A DNA stretch of 64,000 nucleotides from Brevibacterium album DSM 18261 (GTDB lineage Bacteria; Actinomycetota; Actinomycetes; Actinomycetales; Brevibacteriaceae): positions 124,001 through 188,000 of the forward strand of contig NZ_AUFJ01000013.1 in assembly GCF_000426445.1 (NCBI RefSeq), written 5' to 3'. Below are positions 8,213-20,053 of the stretch, piece by piece. Position 1 is the first letter of the stretch. Each line of letters begins with the position of its first letter. The notes below the pieces were generated by a model. That model did no database searches, was not told where the DNA came from, and worked only from the letters and a program-made list of their open reading frames with translations. The position numbers and the translations under genes are program-made.

Positions 8213-11103
8213 GGGCGGGACCCCGGTCTCGCGAGCAGGGAGAGCCGCACGGACAGGACACGGTGGAGCCCGTCCCGCAGGAAGCGCCCCCAGCGCTCGG
8301 GATCGCCGCTGCCAGTGCCCGCGCTCTCGTGGCCGAAGAGCGGGCGGCAGCACTCGTGCTGCCCGGGCTCTGGGGCATGGGCGGCGTGCTCGCGGCTGCC
8401 GCACAGACCCACGGCCGGGAGCCGGACCTCGTGCTCATCGGCGGTCTCGGCGGCCCCGGCGCATTCGCGGACCTGCTGACGGCGCTGCTGGCTGCCGGTG
8501 TCGGCGTCGAGACCACCGAGCAGGCGCTGGAGGCCTGGGACCGCCTGTGCGCCGGAGGCGCCTACGCGGTGGTGCGGGAGGCTGCCGCGCTCGATCCGGA
8601 GACCGCCTCCCTGCTCACCCGCGCCGTCCATGACTCCCGGCTGCGGCTGCTCGTGCTCATGCGCACCGACGAGGATCTCTGTCCACCGCTGCGCACCCTC
8701 CTGCGCGGAGGGAGCCTGGTGTGGGCCAGAATCGCACCGCTGAGCGCTCAGGAACTCGCGCAGAGGCTGCGCACGGGCCCGGGCGTGACCGGCCAGACCG
8801 CGGTGCTGGACCGGGTGCACGACCTGACCGCGGGGCACCCGGAGCTGGTGGACCAGCTGCTGGCGGCTGCGGTCGGGACGAGCGTCCTCGTCCGAGTTCC
8901 CTCCGGCTGGCTGTGGAGCTGGGACGAGGACGCGCTCAGGACAGCCCTGCGCCCGGTGTGCGCCCGCCTGCTCACGCACTTCAGCGGTGAGCACGGATTC
9001 ATCGTCCGGCACACCGGACTCGCCGGGGTGCTGCCCGAGGCGCCGGTCGAGGCCGCGACCAGCTGGTCCACCGTCCTCGACCTGCTCAACCTGGGCGTGC
9101 TCACCTGGAGGCACGATTCGGCACCCGGCTGCTCCTCCCTGCAGCTGGCCCCGGAGATGCTGCTCTGGGCGGTTGAGGACACGACCTCGGCGGGGGAGAA
9201 GGCGGCGGCCTGGTACGAGTTCGGCCACGGGATCACGGCCGCGCACGGGGACCGCAGCGTCCAGGCGGCGTTGGCGGCCTGGAGGACCTGCGCCGAGGCT
9301 GAGCCGAGCACGCAGACAGCGGCGGCCCACGTTCGCACGGCGCTGTCGCTGGGCTGGTACCCCGCGGCCCAGCGCCTGCTCGCCGGGCTGCCGGGTGTGA
9401 CAGAGGGAGCCCGGACGCTCCGAGAGGTCGGGCAGGGCGGGGCTCCCGTGCTCGGTGCGGCGGCGGACCCTTTCGCGCTGGAATTCGAAGTGCTGCGCGC
9501 GGAGCTCGCCTGGGCACATGGGAACGAGGACCGTGCGCTGTCTCTGGTGGCTGCGAGCAGCCGCTTCCTGTGGCCGGACGCCGTGACGGCTCCGGCGGAG
9601 ACCCGGGGCGCCGCGGCGAATGCGTGTGCTGCGCCGGAGCATCTGGCCGTGCTCCCTGCGGCATCGCGCGCGGAGACGGTGCTGGGCCGGCGGCAGAGCG
9701 GGCCGGCCTATGCCGCTGCGCTGCTGATCGCGCATATCGGGCTGTTCCATCCGGAGCGGGCGCTCGCGGCGCTCACGGGCCGGGAGCCCGCGGCGACAGG
9801 TCCTGTCGACGAGGCCCAGTTCCGGCTGGGGGTGGCCCGGGGGAGGGAAGCTGGCCTGACGCTGCTGGCCGATGTCATCGCTCTGCTGCACGCAGGCCGG
9901 AAGGAGGAGGCCTTCACCCAGGTCCGGCGGCGCTGTCTGGAGGTGGGGCCGGAGGAGAGCGCCCTGGCACGGCTGTGGGTGGGGACGAGCCTGGGCCTCG
10001 GCGGGGCACACGATCGCGGCCGTCATGTCCTCGTCGAGCTGCTGGAGGAGCTGCACCGTGAGCAGGGCCCGCCGCACGTGGCCGAATCCGTGCGCGGGGT
10101 GCTGCTCCTCATCACGATGCACGTGGGCTGGGACCCCGAGGTGTTCCTCACCACCGTGCACCGCGCGCATCAGCGCCATCCCTGGCAGCCGGGCCTGGCC
10201 GCGGCACAGGAGCTGGTCTCCGGGACGCTGGCGATGCAGGACGATCGGATGCTCAGCTGTGTGCGCCATGCCCGCGGGGCGGTCGCCGCGACCGCGGGCG
10301 CCGATCCCTTCGGCCTGCGTCCCACCGCCCTGGCGATGCTGGCGGCGGCCGCGAGCTATCTGCCGCAGCGTCCGGAGGCGGAACTCGGGGAACAGGCGCG
10401 GGCCGAGCTCCGGCAGATGGGCGGACTGCGGGGCATGCCCTATCTGCGGTTCTTCGCACAGGCGCTCGCGCTCGTGGGCGGCGGCCCGCCGACTCCCGAG
10501 GTGGCCGAGGCGATCGTGGAGGTGGCGAGGCAGGCGCATGCGGCCGGCTATGCCGCGCAGTCGCAGCAGGTGCTGATGCTCGCGGTGCTCGGGGCGTCCC
10601 CCACGGCTCTCGCAGCGGTGCTGTCCGACGGCTGGCAGGCGCACAACAGCAGGGCCGGGATGGTGCGGATGCTCGCGGCGGCCCTGCGGGCCTGCCCGGA
10701 GCCGGCCGCGGCGAGCGCGGTCTTCTCCACGGTCGAGACCTTCCTCACCTCACGCTCGCGGTTCCTGGCGCATGTGGTGCTCGCGGCCCGCTGGAGCGCG
10801 GAGACGGACGGGGGCGGGCAGCCCTCGACGCAGCTCATGAGGCTGGTCCTCCGTGCCCGGGCGGAGGCGGAGGAGGACCCGTGGCTGTTGGACCAGTTCG
10901 CACAGGAGCTGTGGCTGAGCGAGCGGGAGCGGACCATCGTGCGGAGCCTGCGCGACGGCGAGCGGACGGCGACCGTGGCAGGGCGGCTCAGCCTCTCGCC
11001 GCGCACGGTGGAGCGGCTGATCTCCCAGCTGCTGCGGCGCTTCCGGTGCACTGACCGCCTGGACCTGGTGAGGCTGCTGGAGAGCTTCGTCCCGGAGGAG
11101 TGA
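8209..11103 (+). CDS. Second large LuxR-family transcriptional regulator, NTPase motif eroded
   Basis: 964 aa. The C-terminal LuxR HTH reads LSERERTIVRSLRDGERTATVAGRLSLS, then RTVERLISQLLRRF. The N-terminal part keeps the length and secondary-structure rhythm of LAL regulators, but the P-loop position is only LVLPGLWGMGG, with no GK[ST]. The strand that would hold Walker B reads AYAVVREAAALDPETASLL, followed by a typical LRLLVLMRTDEDL. GTG 8209 overlaps the previous stop (GTGA), which indicates translational coupling. The two proteins differ widely in sequence yet share architecture, so they look like an old tandem pair that could act as a heteromer. The stop codon lies inside the left arm of a 53-bp palindrome. 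Confidence 0.83.
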   Translation: MRAGPRSREQGEPHGQDTVEPVPQEAPPALGIAAASARALVAEERAAALVLPGLWGMGGVLAAAAQTHGREPDLVLIGGLGGPGAFADLLTALLAAGVGVETTEQALEAWDRLCAGGAYAVVREAAALDPETASLLTRAVHDSRLRLLVLMRTDEDLCPPLRTLLRGGSLVWARIAPLSAQELAQRLRTGPGVTGQTAVLDRVHDLTAGHPELVDQLLAAAVGTSVLVRVPSGWLWSWDEDALRTALRPVCARLLTHFSGEHGFIVRHTGLAGVLPEAPVEAATSWSTVLDLLNLGVLTWRHDSAPGCSSLQLAPEMLLWAVEDTTSAGEKAAAWYEFGHGITAAHGDRSVQAALAAWRTCAEAEPSTQTAAAHVRTALSLGWYPAAQRLLAGLPGVTEGARTLREVGQGGAPVLGAAADPFALEFEVLRAELAWAHGNEDRALSLVAASSRFLWPDAVTAPAETRGAAANACAAPEHLAVLPAASRAETVLGRRQSGPAYAAALLIAHIGLFHPERALAALTGREPAATGPVDEAQFRLGVARGREAGLTLLADVIALLHAGRKEEAFTQVRRRCLEVGPEESALARLWVGTSLGLGGAHDRGRHVLVELLEELHREQGPPHVAESVRGVLLLITMHVGWDPEVFLTTVHRAHQRHPWQPGLAAAQELVSGTLAMQDDRMLSCVRHARGAVAATAGADPFGLRPTALAMLAAAASYLPQRPEAELGEQARAELRQMGGLRGMPYLRFFAQALALVGGGPPTPEVAEAIVEVARQAHAAGYAAQSQQVLMLAVLGASPTALAAVLSDGWQAHNSRAGMVRMLAAALRACPEPAAASAVFSTVETFLTSRSRFLAHVVLAARWSAETDGGGQPSTQLMRLVLRARAEAEEDPWLLDQFAQELWLSERERTIVRSLRDGERTATVAGRLSLSPRTVERLISQLLRRFRCTDRLDLVRLLESFVPEE

Positions 11104-11144
11104 GAGGTTCCGTCGCCGCGCGGCGGAACCGCTCACTCCTCCGG
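11092..11144. repeat. Palindrome overlapping the LuxR stop codon (GTGAGCGGTTCC family)
   Basis: Two 21-base arms (11092-11112 and 11124-11144) match as inverted repeats except for one base, around an 11-base GC loop. The left arm contains the TGA stop of the second LuxR gene. The arm core, GTGAGC/AGGTTCC on one side and GGAACCGCTCAC on the other, recurs in other palindromes of this window (23050, 38360, 44118, 55198). It can form a strong RNA hairpin and probably ends the transcript. Confidence 0.85.
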
Positions 11145-11148
11145 TCAT

Positions 11149-11209
11149 CCGGCACTTTCCGACGGTGCGGGCACGTGGCATGGTGCCCGCGCCGTCAGAA
11201 AGTGCCCGG
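11149..11209. repeat. Second long palindrome downstream of the LuxR pair
   Basis: Arms of about 26 bases (11149-11174 and 11183-11209) pair with two mismatches and one bulge around an 8-base loop; the core is GGCACTTTC ... GAAAGTGCC. It lies 5 bases after the preceding palindrome, giving a double hairpin before the gcv promoter. Its arm sequence is not seen elsewhere in the window. Confidence 0.8.
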
Positions 11210-11231
11210 AGCGGCGAGGAGACGGCCCCTG

Positions 11232-11261
11232 TTGGCCCCTGCCCGCCGCGTCCCCTATCCT
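11232..11261 (+). promoter_or_regulatory. Candidate promoter of the gcvPTH operon
   Basis: TTGGCC (11232-11237), an 18-base spacer, then TATCCT (11256-11261), which fits the actinobacterial TANNNT -10. Transcription would start near 11268, about 23 bases before the riboswitch begins. Confidence 0.5.
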
Positions 11262-11290
11262 GGTCCGTGACTGCCGTTACGACACATCGT

Positions 11291-11457
11291 GGGAGAGCCG
11301 CGCGTCCGCGAACGGCCGGGCAGGTCCGCTCCGGACCCGCACGGACCTACGCAGACACACGGTCCGGCCGGCAGGCCGGGCAGCGGCGCCGTAGGTGCAA
11401 TCCCTCCCCGGGAAACTCTCAGGCCCAGTACCGCGATGCGCAGGCACCTCTGGAACG
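11291..11457 (+). promoter_or_regulatory. Glycine riboswitch aptamer
   Basis: GGGAGAG (11291-11297) pairs with CTCTC (11416-11420) as stem P1. Between them is the conserved core GGCGCCGTAGGTGCAATCCC (around 11386-11404), and ACTCTCAGGC follows, as in the glycine (gcvT-type) riboswitch. AGGCACCTCTGGAA (from about 11441) matches the conserved 3' stretch after the first aptamer. The arm between 11300 and 11385 is long and GC-rich. It precedes gcvP and should couple expression of the glycine cleavage genes to glycine. A complete second aptamer is not evident. Confidence 0.9.
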
Positions 11458-11503
11458 GTGATCCGTTCGCAGCGCCCCACCGGCGCTGCGGGCCGCGGAT
11501 CAC
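11458..11503 (+). promoter_or_regulatory. Strong hairpin after the glycine aptamer (probable expression platform)
   Basis: Nested stems: GTGATCCG (11458-11465) with CGGATCAC (11496-11503), and inside it CGCAGCGCC (11468-11476) with GGCGCTGCG (11482-11490). No T-run follows, so it may act by folding exclusion or Rho-dependent/translational control rather than as a classic terminator. A weaker GGACG/CGTCC stem lies at about 11519-11545, just before the gcvP ribosome binding site GGAGGAG. Confidence 0.7.
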
Positions 11504-11580
11504 GGCGACAGAGCGGGGAGGACGAGCCCATATGCGAGCCCGTCCCCCAGGGGTGCGGGCACACCCAGTGGAGGAGTTCC

Positions 11581-14592
<3,012 letters not shown>

Positions 14593-14653
14593 GACCGGGA
14601 TGCCGTCCGGCGGGGTCGCTCCCGCCGGACGGTCCGGCCTCGGTCCGCCCCAC

Positions 14654-14703
14654 GTATGTGCGTTCTCCGGTCTTCGCCGCTGATCACCGCAGAACGCACA
14701 TAC
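14654..14703. repeat. Perfect 13-bp inverted repeat between gcvP and gcvT
   Basis: GTATGTGCGTTCT (14654-14666) and AGAACGCACATAC (14691-14703) are perfect inverted repeats around 24 bases. It can form a hairpin downstream of gcvP and may lower or process transcription into gcvT. Confidence 0.75.
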
Positions 14704-14726
14704 CTCCGGTGCGGGGCTTCGGGCAC

Positions 14727-14776
14727 GTATGCAGTTCATCCGCGGATGCGGCCGACTGCACGCAGAATGCACATAC
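14727..14776. repeat. Related imperfect palindrome before gcvT
   Basis: GTATGCAGTTC (14727-14737) and GAATGCACATAC (14765-14776) are degenerate copies of the arms of the preceding repeat. Inside are TGCAGT/ACTGCA and the perfect 12-mer CATCCGCGGATG (14737-14748). It looks like a decayed second copy of the same element, 24 bases after the first. Confidence 0.6.
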
Positions 14777-14834
14777 CCGGAGCTGGTGACCACGGCTCCG
14801 CAGACAGACTTCCTCCTACGACAGGGGTTCATCC

Positions 14835-16112
14835 ATGACCAGGACCACCGCCCTCCACGGGCTGCACGCGCAGCTGGGGGCCTCCTTCACCGACTTCGGC
14901 GGCTGGGATATGCCGCTCAAGTACGGCTCCGAGCTCGCCGAGCATCGCGCGGTCCGCGTCTCGGCCGGCATCTTCGACCTCTCCCATATGGGCGAGGTGC
15001 GCGTGACGGGTGCGGACGCCGGGGCCTTCCTCGACTACGCGCTGCTCGCGAAGTACTCGATCCTGCGGATCGGCAAGGCGAAGTACGGCCTCATCCTCGA
15101 CGAGGCCGGGCACATCCTCGACGACCTCATCACCTACCGCCTGGGCGCCGACGAGTTCCTCGTCGTCCCCAATGCGGGCAATGCGCAGGCCGTCGCCGAG
15201 GCGCTGGCCGCCCGCGCGCAGGAGTTCACCGGAACCGTGGTGCCCGGTGCGGCGGTGACCGTCTCGGACGAGTCCGAGGCGACCTCGCTCGTGGCCGTCC
15301 AGGGTCCGCAGTCCGAGGCGATCCTGCTGGCGGCCCTGGCTGCTGCAGGCGGGGACGGGGCCGAGGGGGCGTCCCCGCAGACCGGGTCCGGTTCCGCTGA
15401 GGCCGGTTCTGCAGGATCCGGCGATGGGCAGGCCGAAGCCGTGCGTGCCCTCGGCTACTACGCCTGGACCCGCCTGGAGCTGCCGGTGGGCACGGCGGAT
15501 GCTGCGGCCTCGGACGCCTCGGACGCCTCGGACACGACGTCCGGCACCGTCCCCGTCCTGCTCGCGCGCACCGGCTACACGGGCGAGGACGGCTTCGAGC
15601 TGTACGTGGCGAACGCGGATGCGGCACCCGTGTGGCACGCACTCACGGCCGCCGCGGAATCGGCCGGCATCGCGCTGCTGCCCTGCGGCCTCGCCGCCCG
15701 CGACTCGCTGCGCATGGAGGCGGGCATGCCCCTCTACGGCAACGAGATGGACCGCACGAGCGTCCCGGCCGACATCGGGCTGGGCCGGATGGCGGCCAAC
15801 GCGCTGAAGAAGGAGCACGTCTTCGCACGTGCCGCGCTCGAGGCGCAGGCGGCCGAGGAGCCCGCCCGCGTCCTCGTCGGCCTCACCTCGGAGGGCCGCC
15901 GGGCCGCGCGCGCCGGCTCCGCCGTGCAGGCGGACGGTCAGGAGGTCGGGATCGTCACCTCGGGCCAGCCCTCACCCACTCTGGGCCGTCCCATCGCGCT
16001 GGCGCGCGTGGACCGGGCGCTTGCGGAGCCCGGCACCCCCGTCGTCGTGGACATCCGCGGCAAGGCGCACGAGTTCGCCGTCGCGGCGCTGCCCTTCTAT
16101 TCGCGCGGCTGA
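14835..16112 (+). CDS. gcvT: Aminomethyltransferase, T-protein of the glycine cleavage system
   Basis: 425 aa against about 370 usual. It transfers the methylene group from lipoyl-GcvH to tetrahydrofolate and releases ammonia. The N-terminus (FTDFGGWDMPLKYGSELAEHRAVR, FDLSHMGEV), the central YTGEDGFELYV and RDSLRMEAGMPLYGNE are typical. The extra length is a Gly/Ala/Ser/Glu-rich insert at about residues 172-202, plus a short Asp/Ala/Ser insert near 222-235, both likely surface loops. ATG 14835 has only a weak AGGGG upstream. The stop is 161 bases before gcvH, with a small 17-bp tandem repeat between. Confidence 0.95.
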   Translation: MTRTTALHGLHAQLGASFTDFGGWDMPLKYGSELAEHRAVRVSAGIFDLSHMGEVRVTGADAGAFLDYALLAKYSILRIGKAKYGLILDEAGHILDDLITYRLGADEFLVVPNAGNAQAVAEALAARAQEFTGTVVPGAAVTVSDESEATSLVAVQGPQSEAILLAALAAAGGDGAEGASPQTGSGSAEAGSAGSGDGQAEAVRALGYYAWTRLELPVGTADAAASDASDASDTTSGTVPVLLARTGYTGEDGFELYVANADAAPVWHALTAAAESAGIALLPCGLAARDSLRMEAGMPLYGNEMDRTSVPADIGLGRMAANALKKEHVFARAALEAQAAEEPARVLVGLTSEGRRAARAGSAVQADGQEVGIVTSGQPSPTLGRPIALARVDRALAEPGTPVVVDIRGKAHEFAVAALPFYSRG

Positions 16113-16122
16113 TCGCCGCACC

Positions 16123-16173
16123 CCGGCCCGCACGGCTGACCGGCCCGCACGGCTGGCCAGCCCGCACGGCTCA
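16123..16173. repeat. Three tandem 17-bp units
   Basis: CCGGCCCGCACGGCTGA and two near copies (16123-16139, 16140-16156, 16157-16173) fill the space between gcvT and gcvH. They differ by one to three bases and look like recent slippage expansion. No function is evident. Confidence 0.8.
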
Positions 16174-16273
16174 CCGGCCGCCCGGGCCCGGCGGACGGCC
16201 CACCCCAGGCCGCCGTCCCCGAACCGTCCCAAGCACCCTGAGAAGCAGACATCCTGAGAAAGAGGAAATCATC

Positions 16274-16672
16274 ATGGCCGAGCTCCCCCCGCTTCCCGAG
16301 AACTTCTCCTACTCCGCGGAGCACGAGTGGGTGAACGCCTCCGCCGATGCCGTCGCCGGTGCGACGGTGCGCGTGGGCATCACCGCCGTCGCCTCCGATG
16401 CACTGGGCGAGGTCGTCTACGTCGAGACCCCCGGTGTGGGCGATTCCGTCACCGCCGGCGAGGTCTGCGGCGAGGTCGAGTCCACCAAGTCCGTGTCCGA
16501 CCTCTATTCGCCCGTGAGCGGCGAGGTCGTGGCGGTCAACGAGTTCGTGTCCGGGAACCCGGGCATCCTCAACTCGGACCCCTACGGCGAGGGCTGGCTC
16601 TTCGAGGTCGCCGTCACGGAGGCGGGCGAGCTCATGGACGCCGCGGCCTACGCCGAGGCCAACCACGTCTGA
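16274..16672 (+). CDS. gcvH: Glycine cleavage system H-protein (lipoyl carrier)
   Basis: 132 aa. It carries the aminomethyl group on a lipoyl-lysine between P- and T-proteins. The lipoylation motif [17 protein letters not shown] places the modified Lys at residue 72. The N-terminal YSAEHEWV and the C-terminal [13 protein letters not shown] are characteristic. ATG 16274 follows AAGAGGAAA. It closes the gcvP-T-H order and is followed by a 51-bp palindrome before sdaA. Free lipoate or octanoyl transfer would need enzymes coded elsewhere. Confidence 0.97.
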   Translation: MAELPPLPENFSYSAEHEWVNASADAVAGATVRVGITAVASDALGEVVYVETPGVGDSVTAGEVCGEVESTKSVSDLYSPVSGEVVAVNEFVSGNPGILNSDPYGEGWLFEVAVTEAGELMDAAAYAEANHV

Positions 16673-16693
16673 CCTGGCCTGCCCCGGCACTGT

Positions 16694-16744
16694 GGTCTGC
16701 CGTGCGAACGCGGAAACCCGGATCCCGTGTTCGCAGGGCAGACC
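16694..16744. repeat. Palindrome after gcvH (GTCTGCCGTGCGAAC family)
   Basis: Left arm 16694-16713 and right arm 16724-16744 pair over about 20 bases with three mismatches. The 15-mer GTCTGCCGTGCGAAC is identical in the palindrome at 39930. It probably acts as a hairpin between gcvH and sdaA. The 190 bases from here to sdaA otherwise show only a pyrimidine-rich stretch (16810-16910) and no convincing promoter. Confidence 0.8.
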
Positions 16745-16937
16745 GCAACGGCGGCGTCTGTCTCCTCGGGCCACGATGGGGCCGCCCGCCCTGCGGCTCC
16801 GGATGACCCCACGGTCTTCTTCTCTGCACTCCTTCCCCTGGGCCTTCCTCTCCTCTGCTTTCCGATCCCCTGGCTTTCCCCCTGACCTTCCGCCTTTCCC
16901 CGTTCCCCGCAGCGCTGCGGGCGATTGGAGCACCACC

Positions 16938-18365
16938 ATGCCGATCAGCGTCTTCGACCTCTTCACCGTGGGCATCGGCCCGTCCAGCTCTCACACCGTG
17001 GGCCCCATGCGGGCCGCCGCCGGATTCGTCGCCCTCGTGGGAGCACGCGCCGGCGAGGTGCGCTCACTGGAGGTCGACGTCTACGGCTCCCTCGCTGCCA
17101 CCGGCAGGGGACACGGCACCTTCGACGCGATCCTCCTGGGGCTGGAGGGCTGTGATCCGGAGTCCGTGCTCCCCGATGAGGTCGATGCGCGGATCGCGCG
17201 GATGACGGAGTCCGGGATCGTGCGGTTCGGCGAGGCCTCGTCCGCGACCGAGGGGTCCGTCGAGATCCCCTTCCGCGTCGAGGACATGCGGCAGCGTCCG
17301 CTCACGGTCCTGGAACGGCACACGAACGCGCTCGAGCTGCGCGCGCGGGGCGCCGACGGCGAGGAGCTCGCACACGAGACCTACTATTCGGTGGGCGGCG
17401 GCTTCGTCGTCACGCACTCGGACGAGGAGCGAACGGTGCTGGGGGCCGAGGCGGAGGAGTTCGCCCGCGAACCGGCCACACCGTACGACTTCCAGACCGG
17501 GGCAGAGCTCATGGAGATCGCGAACCGCGAGGGGCTCGCGATCTGGGAGGTCATGCTCGCCAACGAGATCGGCGCGGGCCGGACCGAGGGCGAGATCCGC
17601 GAGGGGCTGCTCCACATCGCGCAGGTGATGGAGGAATGCGCACAGAACTCACTCGACCGCTCGGGCTTCCTGCCGGGCGGGCTCAAAGTGCGCAGGCGTG
17701 CCCACGACTGGCACCTGCGGCTCAAGGCGGAGGATCCGGACCGGGACCCGCGCTTCTACCAGGAGTGGGTCAACCTCATCGCGCTGGCGGTGAACGAGGA
17801 GAACGCGAGCGGCGGCCGCGTCGTCACCGCACCCACCAACGGTGCGGCGGGCATCATCCCGGCCGTGCTCCACTACGCGCTCAACTACGTGGACTGGGTG
17901 ACAGAGGGCGGCGACGAGGCGCGCGAGGAGGCGACCGTCCGCTTCCTCCTCACCGCGGGGGCGATCGGGGTGCTGTACAAGGAGCGCGCCTCGATCTCCG
18001 GCGCCGAGGTCGGGTGCCAGGGCGAGGTGGGCTCGGCCTCGTCGATGGCCGCAGGGGGACTCGCGCAGGTGCTGGGCGGGACCGTCGAGCAGGTGGAGAA
18101 CGCCGCGGAGATCGCGATGGAGCACAACCTCGGGCTCACGTGCGATCCCATCGCCGGTCTCGTGCAGGTGCCGTGCATCGAGCGCAACGCGATCGGGGCC
18201 GGCAAGTCGATCAACGCGGCGAAGATGGCGCTGTGGGGCGACGGGCAGCACTTCGTCTCCCTCGACGAGGTCATCGCCACGATGAAGGCCACGGGCGAGG
18301 ACATGAGCCACAAGTACAAGGAGACCGCGATGGGCGGCCTCGCCGTCAACGTCGTGGAGTGCTGA
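16938..18365 (+). CDS. sdaA: L-serine ammonia-lyase (iron-sulfur, single-chain)
   Basis: 475 aa. It converts L-serine to pyruvate and ammonia with a [4Fe-4S] cluster. The N-terminal domain begins [24 protein letters not shown]; the catalytic domain has [23 protein letters not shown] (Cys360) and [14 protein letters not shown] (Cys402, Cys413), the three cluster ligands. ATG 16938 is preceded by TTGGAGCACCACC. Placed after gcvPTH it completes a route in which glycine-derived one-carbon units make serine (by GlyA, coded elsewhere) and serine goes to pyruvate. It may share the riboswitch transcript, although a palindrome and 265 bases intervene. Confidence 0.96.
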   Translation: MPISVFDLFTVGIGPSSSHTVGPMRAAAGFVALVGARAGEVRSLEVDVYGSLAATGRGHGTFDAILLGLEGCDPESVLPDEVDARIARMTESGIVRFGEASSATEGSVEIPFRVEDMRQRPLTVLERHTNALELRARGADGEELAHETYYSVGGGFVVTHSDEERTVLGAEAEEFAREPATPYDFQTGAELMEIANREGLAIWEVMLANEIGAGRTEGEIREGLLHIAQVMEECAQNSLDRSGFLPGGLKVRRRAHDWHLRLKAEDPDRDPRFYQEWVNLIALAVNEENASGGRVVTAPTNGAAGIIPAVLHYALNYVDWVTEGGDEAREEATVRFLLTAGAIGVLYKERASISGAEVGCQGEVGSASSMAAGGLAQVLGGTVEQVENAAEIAMEHNLGLTCDPIAGLVQVPCIERNAIGAGKSINAAKMALWGDGQHFVSLDEVIATMKATGEDMSHKYKETAMGGLAVNVVEC

Positions 18366-18384
18366 GGACGCGCCTCGGGCTGTC

Positions 18385-18497
18385 CTCGCGTCTCAGTCTG
18401 CTTTTGCGTCTCGATGCCCACTCGCGTCTCAATCCGCATCGTCTCGAGGCGCGTTCCTCGACGCACAGTGAGACATGAGCAGGAACTGAGACGTGAG
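18385..18497. repeat. Long palindromic region after sdaA (GTCTCAGT family)
   Basis: CTCGCGTCTCAGT at 18385 and its counterpart ending ACTGAGACGTGAG at 18497 are the outer arms. Inside are further short copies of GCGTCTC (18405, 18424) and an inner arm GACGCACAGTGAGACATGAG. The same arm vocabulary (CAGTTC...GAGACATGAG, GACGCACAG) recurs at 33394-33556 and 59355-59439. It probably ends sdaA transcription. Confidence 0.75.
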
Positions 18498-18639
18498 CGC
18501 GCAGGGGCGGCCGAGGCGGCCGTGCACCCCTGCGAATCGGCGAACTCGCCCTTGCGAACCGACAGACTGCCGGCAGTCCGGAGCCATGTCCGCCGTCCTC
18601 ACCAGGCGCGATGAACCTGTGGCCGCCGAACGTCTGCGC

Positions 18640-18839
18640 TGCTTTCCTGCGTTGGGCATCGAGATGAAGGCGGCAGCCTCGTGCACCTCCCGGCAGTTCA
18701 CGGATTTCGAGAGCCACCGGGAGGCCCTGGGGATCGAATCACCGCAGGTGTGGTCCTCGGCACCGCGAACGCCGGATACCGCTATGCGGAGAAGCTGTAC
18801 GGGTTGCCGATTTCCGCGCTGTGGAAGCTGCGCGCATGA
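18640..18839 (+). pseudogene. Remnant of a DUF4143 AAA-type ATPase C-terminus, frameshifted
   Basis: One frame reads GIEMKAAASCTSRQFTDFES, similar to the EVKAS...DF segment of the DUF4143 domain in AAA ATPases of restriction/toxin-like loci. After a one-base frameshift near 18729-18732 (a G lost in a G-run), a second frame reads DRITAGVVLGTANAGYRYAE and ends LPISALW plus KLRA before a TGA at 18837. That is the normal end of these proteins. The rest of the gene is missing, so this is a decayed fragment. The remaining sequence from 18498 to 19051 shows nothing else I can support. Confidence 0.6.
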
Positions 18840-19051
18840 CCGGCCGCGAGCACCGGAGGCCTGAGATCCCAGTGGGGCGGGGCGCGAGCTGGTTCCACAC
18901 ACTGGGACTCCAGGGTGAGTGGCGTGAGGCTGCAGTCTGCTGAGCCGCAGTCGCGACATGGTCCGCATGCCGGTACATGTGTTGCGATCTGAGGGTGCAG
19001 TGCGCCACACTCACGGCTATGAGCGAAGGCGCGATATCAGAGGGCGGTTCC

Positions 19052-19885
19052 ATGCAGCGGAACTACGGCAATCGCTCTTTCCGGCGTGCGGCCGTGATCC
19101 TCGACGCGCTCGCCCGCGCCCAGGAGCACATCGGCGCGCCTCTGTCCCTCACTCGGCTCACCGAGGAGACCGGCCTCGCGAAGTCCACCGTCCACCGCCT
19201 CCTGCGCGCGCTCCAGGACGTGGGCCTCGTCAGCGGCGACGGAGACGGGCAGTACGTGCTCGGCCGCGGCCTCGTGCGCCTGGGCAGGCTCGCGCGCGGC
19301 GCGCATCGGGATCTGGACGCCATCGGAGACGCCCTCGCCCGGCTCGCCGCCCTCACCGGGGACACCTCCTTCTACACCGAGCGCTCCGGGACCATCGCCG
19401 TGTGCCTCATGCGCGAGGACGGCAACGGTCCGTTCCGCAACAACGTCCTCGCGGTGGGCGACAGGCATCCCCTGGGCATCGGCGGCGGCTCGCTCGCGAT
19501 CCTCGCCGCACTTCCTCCGGCGGAGGCCGCGCGCATCACGGAGGAGAACCTGCGCGCATACGGTGACGACACAGAGGCCGGCGCGATCCTGCGCAGCGAG
19601 CGCTATGCCCGCGCCCTGCACGAGGCGAGGAGCACCGGCAGGGCGGTGAACCCCGGGCTCGTCGTGGACGAATCGTGGGCGGTGGGCGTCGCCGTTCCGC
19701 CTCCCGGCCGCACGTCCGCCTCGGAGGGGGCCGAGCCGGTCCCGGACGATGAGCGCGAGGCCTGGGGCGCGCTCTCCGTCGCGAGCATCCGCAGCCGACT
19801 GCAGGAGCCGCGCCTCTCCCAGATCACGGCTGCGCTGCGGAAGGAGGCGGCGGCCCTGGCCGAACGAGCGCGGTCCGCATCCTGA
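19052..19885 (+). CDS. IclR-family transcriptional regulator
   Basis: 277 aa from ATG 19052, which has GAGGGCGG about 7 bases upstream; ATG 19019 (11 residues longer) is an alternative that could be read from a leaderless mRNA. The N-terminal winged helix-turn-helix reads LSLTRLTEETGLAKSTVHRLLRALQDVGLV. The C-terminal IclR effector domain includes LARLAALTGDTSFYTERSG and HPLGIGGGSLAILAALP. An acidic insert (about residues 225-240) breaks the last part of the fold. It lies 168 bases upstream of, and in the same direction as, the thiolase-ligase-SDR genes and probably controls them in response to the compound they degrade. Confidence 0.92.
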   Translation: MQRNYGNRSFRRAAVILDALARAQEHIGAPLSLTRLTEETGLAKSTVHRLLRALQDVGLVSGDGDGQYVLGRGLVRLGRLARGAHRDLDAIGDALARLAALTGDTSFYTERSGTIAVCLMREDGNGPFRNNVLAVGDRHPLGIGGGSLAILAALPPAEAARITEENLRAYGDDTEAGAILRSERYARALHEARSTGRAVNPGLVVDESWAVGVAVPPPGRTSASEGAEPVPDDEREAWGALSVASIRSRLQEPRLSQITAALRKEAAALAERARSAS

Positions 19886-20053
19886 GCCGCCCCCTCGTCC
19901 GCGCCTCGTCGGAGGCGCCCTCCGCCCGCAGACCTCCGACCGCCGGCACCACGCATGCCCCGCTTACGGCAGCGGCCCGGATCCGGGGCCGCCGCACCCA
20001 GCGACTCAGACTCAGTTACCGACACCCATTGACCCAGACCCAAGGAGATGGAG

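Noticed and set aside
11504..11580. A second complete glycine aptamer before gcvP
   Set aside because: Only the short conserved stretch after the first aptamer and GACAGAG-like bases are seen; the GCCGAAGG-type core is not repeated.
18493..18864. 123-codon open frame after sdaA as a gene
   Set aside because: Only its middle resembles a protein family, and that similarity jumps to another frame, so it is a pseudogene fragment.
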